Positions 49,181 to 58,025 of a stretch of 64,000 nucleotides of DNA are shown here, one piece after another. The DNA is from Corynebacterium pseudopelargi (GTDB lineage Bacteria > Actinomycetota > Actinomycetes > Mycobacteriales > Mycobacteriaceae), in assembly GCF_003814005.1 (NCBI RefSeq), contig NZ_CP033898.1:1364001-1428000 (forward strand), given 5' to 3'. The translations under genes were made by a program, and so were the position numbers. The notes beneath the pieces are model-generated. The model saw only the letters and a list, made by a program, of their open reading frames with translations. It was not told the DNA's origin and did no database searches. Numbering within the stretch: the first letter of the stretch is position 1; each line of letters begins with the position of its first letter.

Positions 49181-50068
49181 ATGGGACGCAGCCGCAAGCA
49201 ACGCCAATCATCACAGCATCGATCTTCACAACACCAGCCACTGACTCCGCATTCCATTCACACCTCAACCGGCGAGGTGGAATTGCGCGAAGATCCCTTC
49301 CAGCCTGGCGCCTGGGAGGTATTGGTCAATGGCGTTCCATCGAGCCACATCCACCCCGATCCTTTGCAATTGGAATTCGAATACATGCGTTGGATGGCCG
49401 AGATGCTGGCGTGGTTCGAGTCCACCGCCGTGGCGCAATCCCAATTGCGTATCACCCACCTAGGCGGTGGCGCCTGTAGCTTGGCGCGCTATTGCTGCGC
49501 CCGCTGGCCAAAGGCCCGCAACACCGTCATTGAACTGGATGAAGAACTCACGCGCTTAGTGCGCCAATGGTTTGATTTACCTCGCGCGCCGCAATTGAAA
49601 ATCCGCGCGGCTGAGGCACGCGCCTCGGTGGAGGCATTCCAGCCACATTCACGCGATGTGATCATCCGCGATGTCTTTTCGGGCAACCGCACCCCACAAC
49701 GCTGCAGCAGCCTGGAGTTTATGCAGGCATGCGCTCGGTCCTTAGCGCCCGGCGGGCTCTACTTGGCCAATTGCGGGGATCACCGGGATTTGCAGCTAGC
49801 TAGGTCCGAGCTGCGCAGCATGCAAGAGGTATTCGCCCACACGGCATGCATTGCAGATCCAGCGATGCTCAAGGGAAGGCGTTACGGCAATATCGTGCTC
49901 ATTGGCAGCGATCGGCCATTACCTGAAGGCACCGCGCTGCAGCAGATGCAACGCAACCTTTTAGCGGGTGCCGTACCTGCGCAATATAAGGCTGAGCAGT
50001 GGACCGGTGATTTTAGTTCTGCTGGATCGGTGCTGCATGATCCAGCAGATGAAGCCCAGCCCCTATAA
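49181..50068 (+). CDS. Spermidine synthase-like methyltransferase-fold protein
   Basis: 295 residues. Rossmann-fold SAM-enzyme core: THLGGGACSLARYC (motif I), NTVIELDEELTRLVRQ (motif II), DVIIRDVFSGNRTP, and GGLYLANCGDHRDL. Lacks the usual D-x-D-D of spermidine synthase at the putrescine site that I can recognise, so polyamine synthesis is not sure. Start ATG 49181 (MGRSRKQRQSS) gives a basic, low-complexity N-tail. Its relatives in actinobacteria are annotated as spermidine synthase without evidence. Confidence 0.72.
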   Translation: MGRSRKQRQSSQHRSSQHQPLTPHSIHTSTGEVELREDPFQPGAWEVLVNGVPSSHIHPDPLQLEFEYMRWMAEMLAWFESTAVAQSQLRITHLGGGACSLARYCCARWPKARNTVIELDEELTRLVRQWFDLPRAPQLKIRAAEARASVEAFQPHSRDVIIRDVFSGNRTPQRCSSLEFMQACARSLAPGGLYLANCGDHRDLQLARSELRSMQEVFAHTACIADPAMLKGRRYGNIVLIGSDRPLPEGTALQQMQRNLLAGAVPAQYKAEQWTGDFSSAGSVLHDPADEAQPL

Positions 50069-50113
50069 CAGCCCCAATCACAGCCGCCATCACAGCTGCC
50101 GCATGCCCAGTAG

Positions 50114-51232
50114 CTAGGCCATACCGGCAAGCCGGGCGCGTGCGACCAGCGAGGGCAACGCTGCAATCAGCGCGTCAACATCTTCCTTGGAGCTAGCGCT
50201 GCCGAGGGTGAAACGAACAGCACTGCGCGCGGTGGCATAGGGCACGCCCATGCTCAACAGCACTTCGCTGGCGCGGTTGACGCCATTGGAGCACGCAGAG
50301 CCGGTGGATGCCTCAAAGCCTTGGCTATCGAGCAGCATGATCAAGCTATCGGCTTCTGCTCCTAGGAAAGAGGCATGCACATGGCCGGGCAGTGAGTGCT
50401 CTGGGGTGTGGATCACCGTATCTTCGATTCCTGCGATTGCGCTGCGCAGGCTTTCTTTTAATGCGCTTAGACGCTGTTGTTCGCTTTCCATTTCTGCCAC
50501 GGCTTCGCGCAACGCCGCCGCGGTTGCCGCGGCTCCTGCCACATCATGCGTACCAGGGCGGATGCCTCGTTCCTGCCCACCACCGTGCAGGATCGCCGAA
50601 GGCGCTGGGCTGCGCCGTGCAAGCAGCAGCCCTACTCCTTTGGGTCCGCCAAATTTATGGGCGCTGGCGGCAAGGGTGGTTGCACCGAGTTCATGAAAGT
50701 GCACCGGAATGTGGCCGACTGCCTGTACCGCGTCGATGTGCACTGGGATCTGTCCTGCTGCATCGCAGAAGTCCTGCACCGGTTGGATGGCACCTGTTTC
50801 ATTATTGGCCATCATCAGTGTGGCTACTGCGGCCTCGCCGGCGAGTGTCTCCCGGTAGCCTTCAACTACCCCATCGGCGCCAACTGGCAACCAGCTCACT
50901 TCAGCGCCTTGGGTTTCCATGTTGCGCACCGTCTCGAGCACCGCTGGGTGTTCGATGCCGCTGGCAATGACGCGGCCGCGAGCGTTGTGCTGCCACAGGC
51001 CTTGAAGGGCGAGGTTATCGGCTTCTGTGCCAGAGGCGCAGAAGATCACCTCGATTGCTTCGCAGCCTAAAAGCTCGGCGATGGCCTCCCTGGATTCATC
51101 GAGCACGCTTCGTGCTCGCCTCCCGGAGGCGTATTGCCCGCCGGCATTAAGCGCGTCGGCGTGCTCGATCCATGCTTCTTTGGCCACCGCGCGCATGGGC
51201 GCGGTGGCTGCGTGATCAAAAAAGCAGGCCAC
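50114..51232 (-). CDS. Cysteine desulfurase (NifS/IscS-like)
   Basis: PLP enzyme that removes sulfur from cysteine. 372 residues. PLP-lysine K193 in SAHKFGGPKG, sulfur-carrying C314 in STGSACSNG, and GTEADNLALQG. The loop around the Cys is of the group I type. Start GTG 51232 lies 3 nt after the etfA stop with no good ribosome site, so translation depends on etfA. Possible sulfur donor for MnmA and Fe-S proteins. Confidence 0.92.
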   Translation of the reverse strand: MACFFDHAATAPMRAVAKEAWIEHADALNAGGQYASGRRARSVLDESREAIAELLGCEAIEVIFCASGTEADNLALQGLWQHNARGRVIASGIEHPAVLETVRNMETQGAEVSWLPVGADGVVEGYRETLAGEAAVATLMMANNETGAIQPVQDFCDAAGQIPVHIDAVQAVGHIPVHFHELGATTLAASAHKFGGPKGVGLLLARRSPAPSAILHGGGQERGIRPGTHDVAGAAATAAALREAVAEMESEQQRLSALKESLRSAIAGIEDTVIHTPEHSLPGHVHASFLGAEADSLIMLLDSQGFEASTGSACSNGVNRASEVLLSMGVPYATARSAVRFTLGSASSKEDVDALIAALPSLVARARLAGMA

Positions 51233-51235
51233 GGT

Positions 51236-52192
51236 CTAGCTGCGGTGTTGGCGAATTGCTTCGATCAGCGCGGGCACGATTTCTTCGGCATTGCCCACCG
51301 CACCCAGATCTGCCAGTTGGAAAAATGGCGCGTCTTCGTCGGGGTTGATTACCACGATCTTCTTCGCTGTTTGCATACCAGAGGTGTGCTGGATTGCACC
51401 CGATACGCCAAGGCCGATGTAGAGATCGGGCGAGACGGTCGCACCGGTTTGGCCAATTTGGTACTGCGCTGGGTAGAAGCCTTCATCGACGGCATCGCGG
51501 GTGGCACCAACGGCGGCGCCGAGCTCGTCGGCAAGCGGCTCGACGAGCTCGCTAAAGCCTTCGGCGGATTCAACGCCGCGGCCTCCGGCCACCACGACCT
51601 TGGCTTGGCTGAGCTCGGGGCGATCGCCACGCTCGGTGGGGATAAAGCGGGTGACCTTGACGTCCTTGTCGCTTGCTGCGGGCAAGGCCAGGGTCTCGAG
51701 CGCACCGGCGGCTGCGTGGGGCTTTGCCTCAATAGCGCCTGGGCGCAGGGTGTAGATGGGGCAGGTGCCACCTACTGCTGCAGATACGTCGATGGAATCG
51801 CCAAAAATGGACATCGAGGCGGTGCGATCAGCATGGATAGCTACCACATCGCAGAGCACGCCGGAAGAAAGGCGGGCGGCCAGGCGGCCGGCGATTTCAT
51901 TGCCGTGGGCGCCGGCTTCGATCACGATCGGGCCTGGTTCTGCTGCTGCCAGCATGGAAAGCGCATCGGTGTGGGGCAAGATGATGCGCTCATCAGCATC
52001 ATCGGCTTCGGCGGCCACCACCTTCGCGGCGCCGAGTTCAGCCAGTGCTTCACGCAGCGGCTCTGCGGTTCCGGGGGTGCCAACCACAACGGCGGTGACT
52101 TCTCCGAGGTTGTTGGCGGCGGTGATCAGTTCAGCGGTGGTGGGCACGAGTTCACCCTGGGCGTGCTCGACCAATACATACACAGTTGCCAT
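51236..52192 (-). CDS. etfA: Electron transfer flavoprotein alpha subunit
   Basis: 318 residues. The N-terminal half forms the nucleotide-binding-like domain; the C-terminal half has the FAD motif GRGVES...LADELGAAVGATRDAVDEG and SPDLYIGLGVSGAIQHTSGM. It transfers electrons from acyl-CoA dehydrogenases. It lies 13 nt downstream of etfB in one operon with the cysteine desulfurase. Confidence 0.95.
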   Translation of the reverse strand: MATVYVLVEHAQGELVPTTAELITAANNLGEVTAVVVGTPGTAEPLREALAELGAAKVVAAEADDADERIILPHTDALSMLAAAEPGPIVIEAGAHGNEIAGRLAARLSSGVLCDVVAIHADRTASMSIFGDSIDVSAAVGGTCPIYTLRPGAIEAKPHAAAGALETLALPAASDKDVKVTRFIPTERGDRPELSQAKVVVAGGRGVESAEGFSELVEPLADELGAAVGATRDAVDEGFYPAQYQIGQTGATVSPDLYIGLGVSGAIQHTSGMQTAKKIVVINPDEDAPFFQLADLGAVGNAEEIVPALIEAIRQHRS

Positions 52193-52205
52193 AGGGTTTG
52201 CCTTT

Positions 52206-52994
52206 CTAAATCAGCTTCTCGTCGGCCAGGAACTGAGCAATCTTGGTGGCCAATTCCTCTGGGTTGCCGTAGATTCGCTCGCCGGCTTCGCGCTTGGGGC
52301 GCTCTTGGGCTTGGGTCACGGCGGTGGCGGCGTGGGCCAAACCGACCTGCTCTGCTGCCACACCAATGGCGGCCAGGTTGAGGGTCTGGATCTCTGCCTT
52401 CTTGGCCGCCATGATGCCCTTGAAGTTCGGGAAGCGCGGCTTGTCGGCTTTATCGCTAATCGAGACCACCGCGGGAAGGCTGGCCTCAATTTCAAAGTCG
52501 CCATCGGCAGTTTCGCGAACACCGCGGACGGTATCGCCTTCGATGCTGATGCTCTTGAGGTAGGTAAGCGCTGGCTGTTGGCGGTATTCGGCCAAAATGC
52601 CAGGAACTTGCCCCATGGAACCATCAGAAGATGCGGCACCGGTGATTACTAGCTGCACATCGGGGACCTGGTTGATGGCATTGAATAATGCCCAGCTCGT
52701 GCCAAGCACATCCGAGCCGGCAAGGGCATCGTCTTGGAGCAGCACAGCGCGATCAGCGCCCATGGCAAGTGCCTTGCGCAGCGCTTCTTCTGCACCAGCA
52801 GGACCGGCACACAGCGCTACTACCTCGTAGCCCTCATTGGCTTCTTTCAGCCGCAATGCCTGTTCCACGGCGTATTCGTTGACTTCATCGATAACCAAGT
52901 CGACATTGTCGCGATCCATGGTGAAGTCTTCTTCTAACGTGCGCGTTGACCAGGTATCCGGCACGTGTTTGACCAACACAACGATTGCTGGCAT
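52206..52994 (-). CDS. etfB: Electron transfer flavoprotein beta subunit
   Basis: 262 residues. AMP-binding subunit: IVVLVKHVPDTWSTRTL, DEVNEYAVEQALRLKEA, LCAGPAGAEEALRKALAMGADRA, and TGAASSDGSMGQVPG. First gene of etfB-etfA-nifS. Start ATG 52994 with GGATG near position -10. Confidence 0.95.
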   Translation of the reverse strand: MPAIVVLVKHVPDTWSTRTLEEDFTMDRDNVDLVIDEVNEYAVEQALRLKEANEGYEVVALCAGPAGAEEALRKALAMGADRAVLLQDDALAGSDVLGTSWALFNAINQVPDVQLVITGAASSDGSMGQVPGILAEYRQQPALTYLKSISIEGDTVRGVRETADGDFEIEASLPAVVSISDKADKPRFPNFKGIMAAKKAEIQTLNLAAIGVAAEQVGLAHAATAVTQAQERPKREAGERIYGNPEELATKIAQFLADEKLI

Positions 52995-53090
52995 CTACAG
53001 CATCCACCCTTCGGCGTCTATCTTGAACTCGTTTGATATCCGGCAGCCTAAAAGCCCTATACAAGCTTAGGCTGCGCAACTTCCAGCAGT

Positions 53091-54236
53091 CTACGCTACC
53101 GCGTGGTGTTGGCGCGGATGGCAAATCATCGCCTGCGCACCATCGCCAATGCGGGCGATGATGATCGCCATCGGCTGGCTGCCTCGCAGTTTGAGCTGCT
53201 TACGCAAACGATCCGGGTCTACATCGACGCCTCGTACAAGGATTTCAAGCGAGCCACAGTCATAGCCCTGCAGTGTGGTCTTTAACTGCTTAAGCCCCAC
53301 TGATTCGATATAGGCAAAACCACTCGTGCCTTCGGGGATACTATTGCCGGTGAGGTAGGCGATGTGGGGATCGAGCATGCTCAAGGATTCGCGGTGGGCG
53401 TAGTGGCGCACTAACCCGGCGCGCACGATGGCACCGTCGGGATCAATGATGTAGCGGCGCGGTTCGGTCACGGCGACGGCATCTGGCATGTCTGAGTGCA
53501 GCGTGTCGATGCCCCCGGCGCTATTGATGAGCACTGCTTCGCGGCCTTGGAGCAGCTCAGGCGAGTACAGGCAGAGTTCTTTTACGCCGCCATCCACGCT
53601 GACGACGGATACTCCCCCTTCCCAAAAGGAGTAGTTCAGCCCTGGTGCGCATTTGATCGCACAGGGGGTGTGGTGCCAGGTATCGAGCAAGGTGGGAAGT
53701 GGCGGTTGGAGGTCTTCGGGTTTCCAGATTCTTCTGCCGCCGCTGCGTCGTGCTGGATCGGCGATCATCACATCTGCTCGCACTGCTGGGGCAAGTGCAT
53801 CGGCTTGCAGCAGTGGGGTGCCTGCAACATTGTGCTGGGCCATGGCCAGACGCGCTGGGTCGATATCCGAGCCGATGGCGCGCAGCCCTTCGTGGGATAA
53901 GGCTGCAAGTTCGGCACCGATCGAGCAGGTCACGTCTGCCACGGTGGCCCCGGGCATCGTGGAGGCGATGCGCTTGGCTCTGCGCGCTGCCACCAGGGGG
54001 TGTGTGGCCTGTTGGGCTGAGTCTTTATCCATCAGCCAGGTCTGCGGCAAGCTGCTGGATGCTCTGGCACTTGCAAGTTCCATGACCGCCCGGCCTGCAT
54101 CGCCGAATTGTTGGCGTAGCTGCACGGCTTGGCGCATTTGATCTTTCTTGTTGTGCGGGCCAAGTGCTTGGAGTGCTTCTTGTACTTGTGCAAAGTGGGT
54201 GCGCAGATAGTGCACTTCTTGGATGCTCAGTGCCAC
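53091..54236 (-). CDS. Class I SAM-dependent methyltransferase with THUMP-like C-terminal domain
   Basis: 381 residues. SAM motif ATVADVTCSIGAELAAL, IGSDIDPARLAMAQHN, LLQADALAPAVRADVMIADPARR (DPxR motif in place of NPPY), suggesting an RNA methyltransferase fold. N-terminal 90 residues are helical. Start GTG 54236 is adjacent to the stop of the Nudix gene (no gap). Target unknown. In M. tuberculosis a similar protein is near etfA (Rv3030). Confidence 0.78.
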   Translation of the reverse strand: MALSIQEVHYLRTHFAQVQEALQALGPHNKKDQMRQAVQLRQQFGDAGRAVMELASARASSSLPQTWLMDKDSAQQATHPLVAARRAKRIASTMPGATVADVTCSIGAELAALSHEGLRAIGSDIDPARLAMAQHNVAGTPLLQADALAPAVRADVMIADPARRSGGRRIWKPEDLQPPLPTLLDTWHHTPCAIKCAPGLNYSFWEGGVSVVSVDGGVKELCLYSPELLQGREAVLINSAGGIDTLHSDMPDAVAVTEPRRYIIDPDGAIVRAGLVRHYAHRESLSMLDPHIAYLTGNSIPEGTSGFAYIESVGLKQLKTTLQGYDCGSLEILVRGVDVDPDRLRKQLKLRGSQPMAIIIARIGDGAQAMICHPRQHHAVA

Positions 54237-55025
54237 CTAGAACCGCCTTGGGGGCTGGAATGTCATGAACTCTTCAAAGTAGTCCCCTGCTGCGATGTGT
54301 TCGCTCATGGGTTGCATATTTGGGTCTTTGAGGTGTTCGAGGACGTCTTGCACGCAGTTGAAGTGGCTCAGTGCTTTGAGTTGCGCCCAGGTAGGCAGCA
54401 CGAGCCTGAGCAGCCCGGCGCGCCATCCATCGAGCACCAATGAGGGGGCGAACCAGCCGGTGGAGGCCACCTCTGGGGTGTTGCCATCGGGTTCTTGGCC
54501 GGGTGGTTGGACGGCCACGAAGGAAAAGACGTCGAATTGGTGGCGGTCTTGTTTTGGGCTATGCCAGCGGGCAAAGGGCCTGAGCAGGTCGGTGCGGATT
54601 TTTAAGTTGTGATCATCCAATACCTCGGCTAAAGACATCTGGTGGCTTTCCAGCATGATTCTTTGCTGGTGAAAGGGTGCTGCGCTACCGATGCGTTTGC
54701 CGTTGGCAAAGGCCACGAGGAAGGTGCCTGTTTCTTCGAAGAGTTCTCTGACTGCGGCAAAGAGCAGCGCTTGGGCTTGGTTTTGATTCACATGCAGGCT
54801 TTGGGCCCAGTGTTCAAGCGAATCGCCGATAAGGGGGTTATCGCTTGGGTCGAGCAGGAAATCGCGCGGGTCTACTCCCCCACCTGGAAAGACGGTGGTG
54901 TTGGGGAATGTGGGCATAGAAGACACACGTTCTTGGACGTACACCTCAAGTCCGTCCACGCTATCGCGCAGCAACAGCACGGTAGCGGCTAGTCTTCGCC
55001 CGTCGAGCGCCGTAGCGCTAGTCAT
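54237..55025 (-). CDS. Nudix hydrolase with inserted Nudix box (NUDT19-like)
   Basis: 262 residues. GGG48-50 opens the Nudix box in FPGGGVDPRD, but the REUxEExG part (AAVRELFEETG, 91-100) comes about 40 residues later instead of 14, so the box is split by an insertion of about 30 residues, as in NUDT7/NUDT19-type CoA diphosphatases. Start ATG 55025 has AAAGG 7 nt upstream. Followed without gap by the methyltransferase gene and preceded by an ABC ATPase gene 18 nt away. Confidence 0.85.
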   Translation of the reverse strand: MTSATALDGRRLAATVLLLRDSVDGLEVYVQERVSSMPTFPNTTVFPGGGVDPRDFLLDPSDNPLIGDSLEHWAQSLHVNQNQAQALLFAAVRELFEETGTFLVAFANGKRIGSAAPFHQQRIMLESHQMSLAEVLDDHNLKIRTDLLRPFARWHSPKQDRHQFDVFSFVAVQPPGQEPDGNTPEVASTGWFAPSLVLDGWRAGLLRLVLPTWAQLKALSHFNCVQDVLEHLKDPNMQPMSEHIAAGDYFEEFMTFQPPRRF

Positions 55026-55042
55026 TCCCACGCCTTTCTAGC

Positions 55043-55888
55043 TTATCGACGATGACTGCCCGCGCGTCGAGCGCGTCGAGCAAAGTATCGCCCGTCTAAT
55101 TGGGTGATCTCGATTGGTTGATGGAAGGCCTTGGTGAGGTTCTCGCTGGTGAGCACATCTTCGATCAGGCCTTGGGCCACCACGCTGCCCTCGTCTAGGA
55201 GCATGGCATGGGTAAAGCCGAGGGGGATTTCCTCAACGTGGTGGGTGATAACCACCATCGCCGGGGCGTCGGGATCCATGGCCAGATCCCCCATGTAGGC
55301 CACGAGGTCTTCCCTACCACCGAGGTCCATGCCGGCGCCTGGTTCGTCGAAAAGCAAAAGCTCCGGATCGGTCATGAGCGCGCGGGCAACGAGCACGCGC
55401 TTGCGTTCACCTTCGCTCAAGGTGCCCCAGGTGCGATCTATAAGGTGGTAGGCGCCGACTTGTTCCAAAATGTCGGTGGCGCGTTCGCGGTCGAGCTCAT
55501 CATATTCTTCACGCCAACGCCCAAGGATGGCGTAGCCGGCTGAGATCACCAGATCACCCACATTTTCATTGGCGGGGATGCGGTTGGCTAAGGCCGCCGA
55601 GCTCATGCCGATTGAGGCTCGCAGGTCGCGCATATCGGTTTTACCGATGCGCTCTCCAAGCACCCACAACCTGCCTTGAGAGGGAAACTCCTCGGCTGCT
55701 GCCATGCGCAATAGCGAGGTTTTCCCAGCACCGTTGGGGCCGATAATCACCCAGCGTTCATCTAACTCAACCTGCCAATTCACCGGGCCCACCAGTGTGG
55801 TTCCGCCGCGGATTAACGAGACCTCATCGAAGTCGAGCAGAAGGTCTGGGTCGCGCGGCGCGGTGTGTGAAGAATCCATACCTTCCAT
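55043..55888 (-). CDS. ABC transporter ATPase without visible permease
   Basis: 281 residues. Walker A GPNGAGKTS, signature TLSEGERKRVLVARAL, Walker B ELLLFDEPGAGMD, H-loop VITHHVEEIP. The signature carries E in place of G (LSEGE). No permease gene lies nearby; ModF/SufC-like solo ATPases occur. In C. glutamicum a like gene adjoins glgE. Start ATG 55888 (MEGMDSS) or ATG 55879. The gene is divergent from glgE. Confidence 0.82.
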   Translation of the reverse strand: MEGMDSSHTAPRDPDLLLDFDEVSLIRGGTTLVGPVNWQVELDERWVIIGPNGAGKTSLLRMAAAEEFPSQGRLWVLGERIGKTDMRDLRASIGMSSAALANRIPANENVGDLVISAGYAILGRWREEYDELDRERATDILEQVGAYHLIDRTWGTLSEGERKRVLVARALMTDPELLLFDEPGAGMDLGGREDLVAYMGDLAMDPDAPAMVVITHHVEEIPLGFTHAMLLDEGSVVAQGLIEDVLTSENLTKAFHQPIEITQLDGRYFARRARRAGSHRR

Positions 55889-55992
55889 AATGACGTATTT
55901 CTCACTGTGCATGTGGAAGTGACACAGCTGAACTACTCTGGAACACGATTGCCTCAACCCGAACGATGAAGCGAAAGTGAGCCATCAACGAC

Positions 55993-58011
55993 ATGATCGG
56001 CAGACTAGCCATTGAAGATGTCCGCCCTAAGGTTTCCGGCAGGTCACAGCCCTCAAAAGCTGTCGTTGGCGAGGTTGTTGCCGTAAGCGCGCTGATTTGG
56101 CGCGAAGGCCACGATGTCATCTCCGCCACCTTAAATCTCACCGCACCCGACGGCTCCGTGCGATCGACCACGATGGTGCGCGATCCTTTCGACCAAGACA
56201 AGATGCACGCCACCTTCAGCGCCGAAGAAGCAGGCCACTGGAGCTTCCGGGTGGATGCTTGGTCTGATCCGATTGCCACCTGGCGCCACGCCGTCACCAC
56301 CAAGATTGAGGCCGGACAGTCCGAAGCTGAACTGGCCAATGATCTTGCCCACGGTGTCGAGCTTTTCGAGGCTGCCGCGAAGAACCTGAAGAACAAAAAA
56401 GACAAAGCCGCCCTGCACCAGGCCGCCGATGCGCTGCGCTCAGACGATGCCTTGCGTGCCCGTGTGGCACCGGCGCTTTCGCATCGAGTATCGAAGATCT
56501 TAGAGGCGCACCCCTTGCGCGAGCTGCTCACCCGAGGCGAAGAGCACCCAGTGTTGGTGGAACGCAAAAAGGCGCAGTTTTCTAGCTGGTATGAGCTTTT
56601 TCCCCGTTCTACTGGCGGCTGGGATGAACACGGCAATCCCATCCACGGCACCTTCGCTAGTACCGCGGATGCACTCGAGCGCGTGGCGCGCATGGGCTTT
56701 GATACCGTCTACTTCCCGCCCATCCACCCCATTGGAAAGCTCAACCGCAAAGGCCGCAATAACACCCTGATCCCCGAGCCAGAAGATGTGGGATCGCCTT
56801 GGGCCATCGGCTCGGCAGAAGGCGGCCACGATGCCACTCACCCGGAACTTGGCACGCTCAAAGATTTTGCCAAGCTCATGCAGCGCGCCGAGGCACTCGG
56901 GCTCGAGGTGGCCTTGGACCTCGCACTTCAAGCGGCACCGGATCACCCTTGGGCGAAAAGCCACCCAGAGTTTTTCACCGTGCTTGCCGATGGCACCATC
57001 GCCTATGCCGAAAACCCACCCAAGAAGTACCAGGATATTTATCCTCTCAACTTCGATAATGCCCCGGAGAAGATCTACAAAGAGATCCTTCGGGTGGTGG
57101 AGTTTTGGATTGCACAGGGAGTGCACACCTTCCGCGTGGATAACCCCCACACCAAGCCCACCAACTTCTGGCATTGGCTGATCTCTACGGTGCATGAGCA
57201 ACACCCCGAGGTGATCTTCCTGGCCGAGGCCTTTACCCGCCCGGCGCGCCTTTATGGTTTGGCTAAGGCTGGATTTAGCCAGTCTTATACCTACTTCACC
57301 TGGAAAACCACCAAGGAAGAATTAGAAGAGTTCGGCCAAGACATTGCCGCGATGGCCGATGTGATGCGCCCGAACCTCTTTGTCAACACCCCCGATATCT
57401 TGCATGCCTCCCTGCAATACGGCGGGCCTGCCATGTTTGCTATCCGCGCGACACTGGCCTCCACCATGTCTCCGCTGTGGGGTGTGTACTCGGGCTTCGA
57501 AATTTTCGAGCACCGCGCTTTGCACCACGGCAGCGAGGAATACCTGGATTCTGAAAAGTTCCAGCTTCGCCCCCGCGACTTCGATGGTCCTTTGCACCGC
57601 AATGAGTCTTTGGAACCCTACTTAACGCTGCTTAACCAGATCCGACGCGATCACCCCGCTTTGCAGCAGCAGCGCATCTTGGATTTCCACCCCACCAGCA
57701 ATGAGAAGCTGCTGGCTTATTCCAAGGTAGATCCGGCCAGCGGTAATGCTGTGCTGGTGGTGGTCAATCTTGACTCGGAATTCACCCAAGAAGGCACCGT
57801 GGATCTTCGGATGGATCGCATTGGCCAGGAAGACTATGCCGAGTTCCAGGTGCGCGATTTGGTCAGCGCCCATGAATTCCCCTGGCGCAAGCACACCTTT
57901 GTGCGTTTAGATCCGCACAGCGATGTTGCCCATATTCTCGAGCTGCCTGATGTTCGACCAGAAGCCCGAGAGCAGCTTGCGTGGCGCAATGAAGTCGATT
58001 ACCACAACTAA
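55993..58011 (+). CDS. glgE: Maltosyltransferase using maltose-1-phosphate
   Basis: Elongates alpha-1,4-glucan from maltose-1-phosphate. 672 residues. GH13_3: N-terminal domain (1-195), catalytic barrel with D383 in FRVDNPHTKP, E412 in FLAEAFTRP, and the NTPDI segment after it. C-terminal beta domain ends at residue 672. Start ATG 55993 has no ribosome site, weak -10 region upstream. glgB follows after 14 nt, so they form one operon. Confidence 0.95.
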   Translation: MIGRLAIEDVRPKVSGRSQPSKAVVGEVVAVSALIWREGHDVISATLNLTAPDGSVRSTTMVRDPFDQDKMHATFSAEEAGHWSFRVDAWSDPIATWRHAVTTKIEAGQSEAELANDLAHGVELFEAAAKNLKNKKDKAALHQAADALRSDDALRARVAPALSHRVSKILEAHPLRELLTRGEEHPVLVERKKAQFSSWYELFPRSTGGWDEHGNPIHGTFASTADALERVARMGFDTVYFPPIHPIGKLNRKGRNNTLIPEPEDVGSPWAIGSAEGGHDATHPELGTLKDFAKLMQRAEALGLEVALDLALQAAPDHPWAKSHPEFFTVLADGTIAYAENPPKKYQDIYPLNFDNAPEKIYKEILRVVEFWIAQGVHTFRVDNPHTKPTNFWHWLISTVHEQHPEVIFLAEAFTRPARLYGLAKAGFSQSYTYFTWKTTKEELEEFGQDIAAMADVMRPNLFVNTPDILHASLQYGGPAMFAIRATLASTMSPLWGVYSGFEIFEHRALHHGSEEYLDSEKFQLRPRDFDGPLHRNESLEPYLTLLNQIRRDHPALQQQRILDFHPTSNEKLLAYSKVDPASGNAVLVVVNLDSEFTQEGTVDLRMDRIGQEDYAEFQVRDLVSAHEFPWRKHTFVRLDPHSDVAHILELPDVRPEAREQLAWRNEVDYHN

Positions 58012-58025
58012 CCCAAAAGGAAAGC

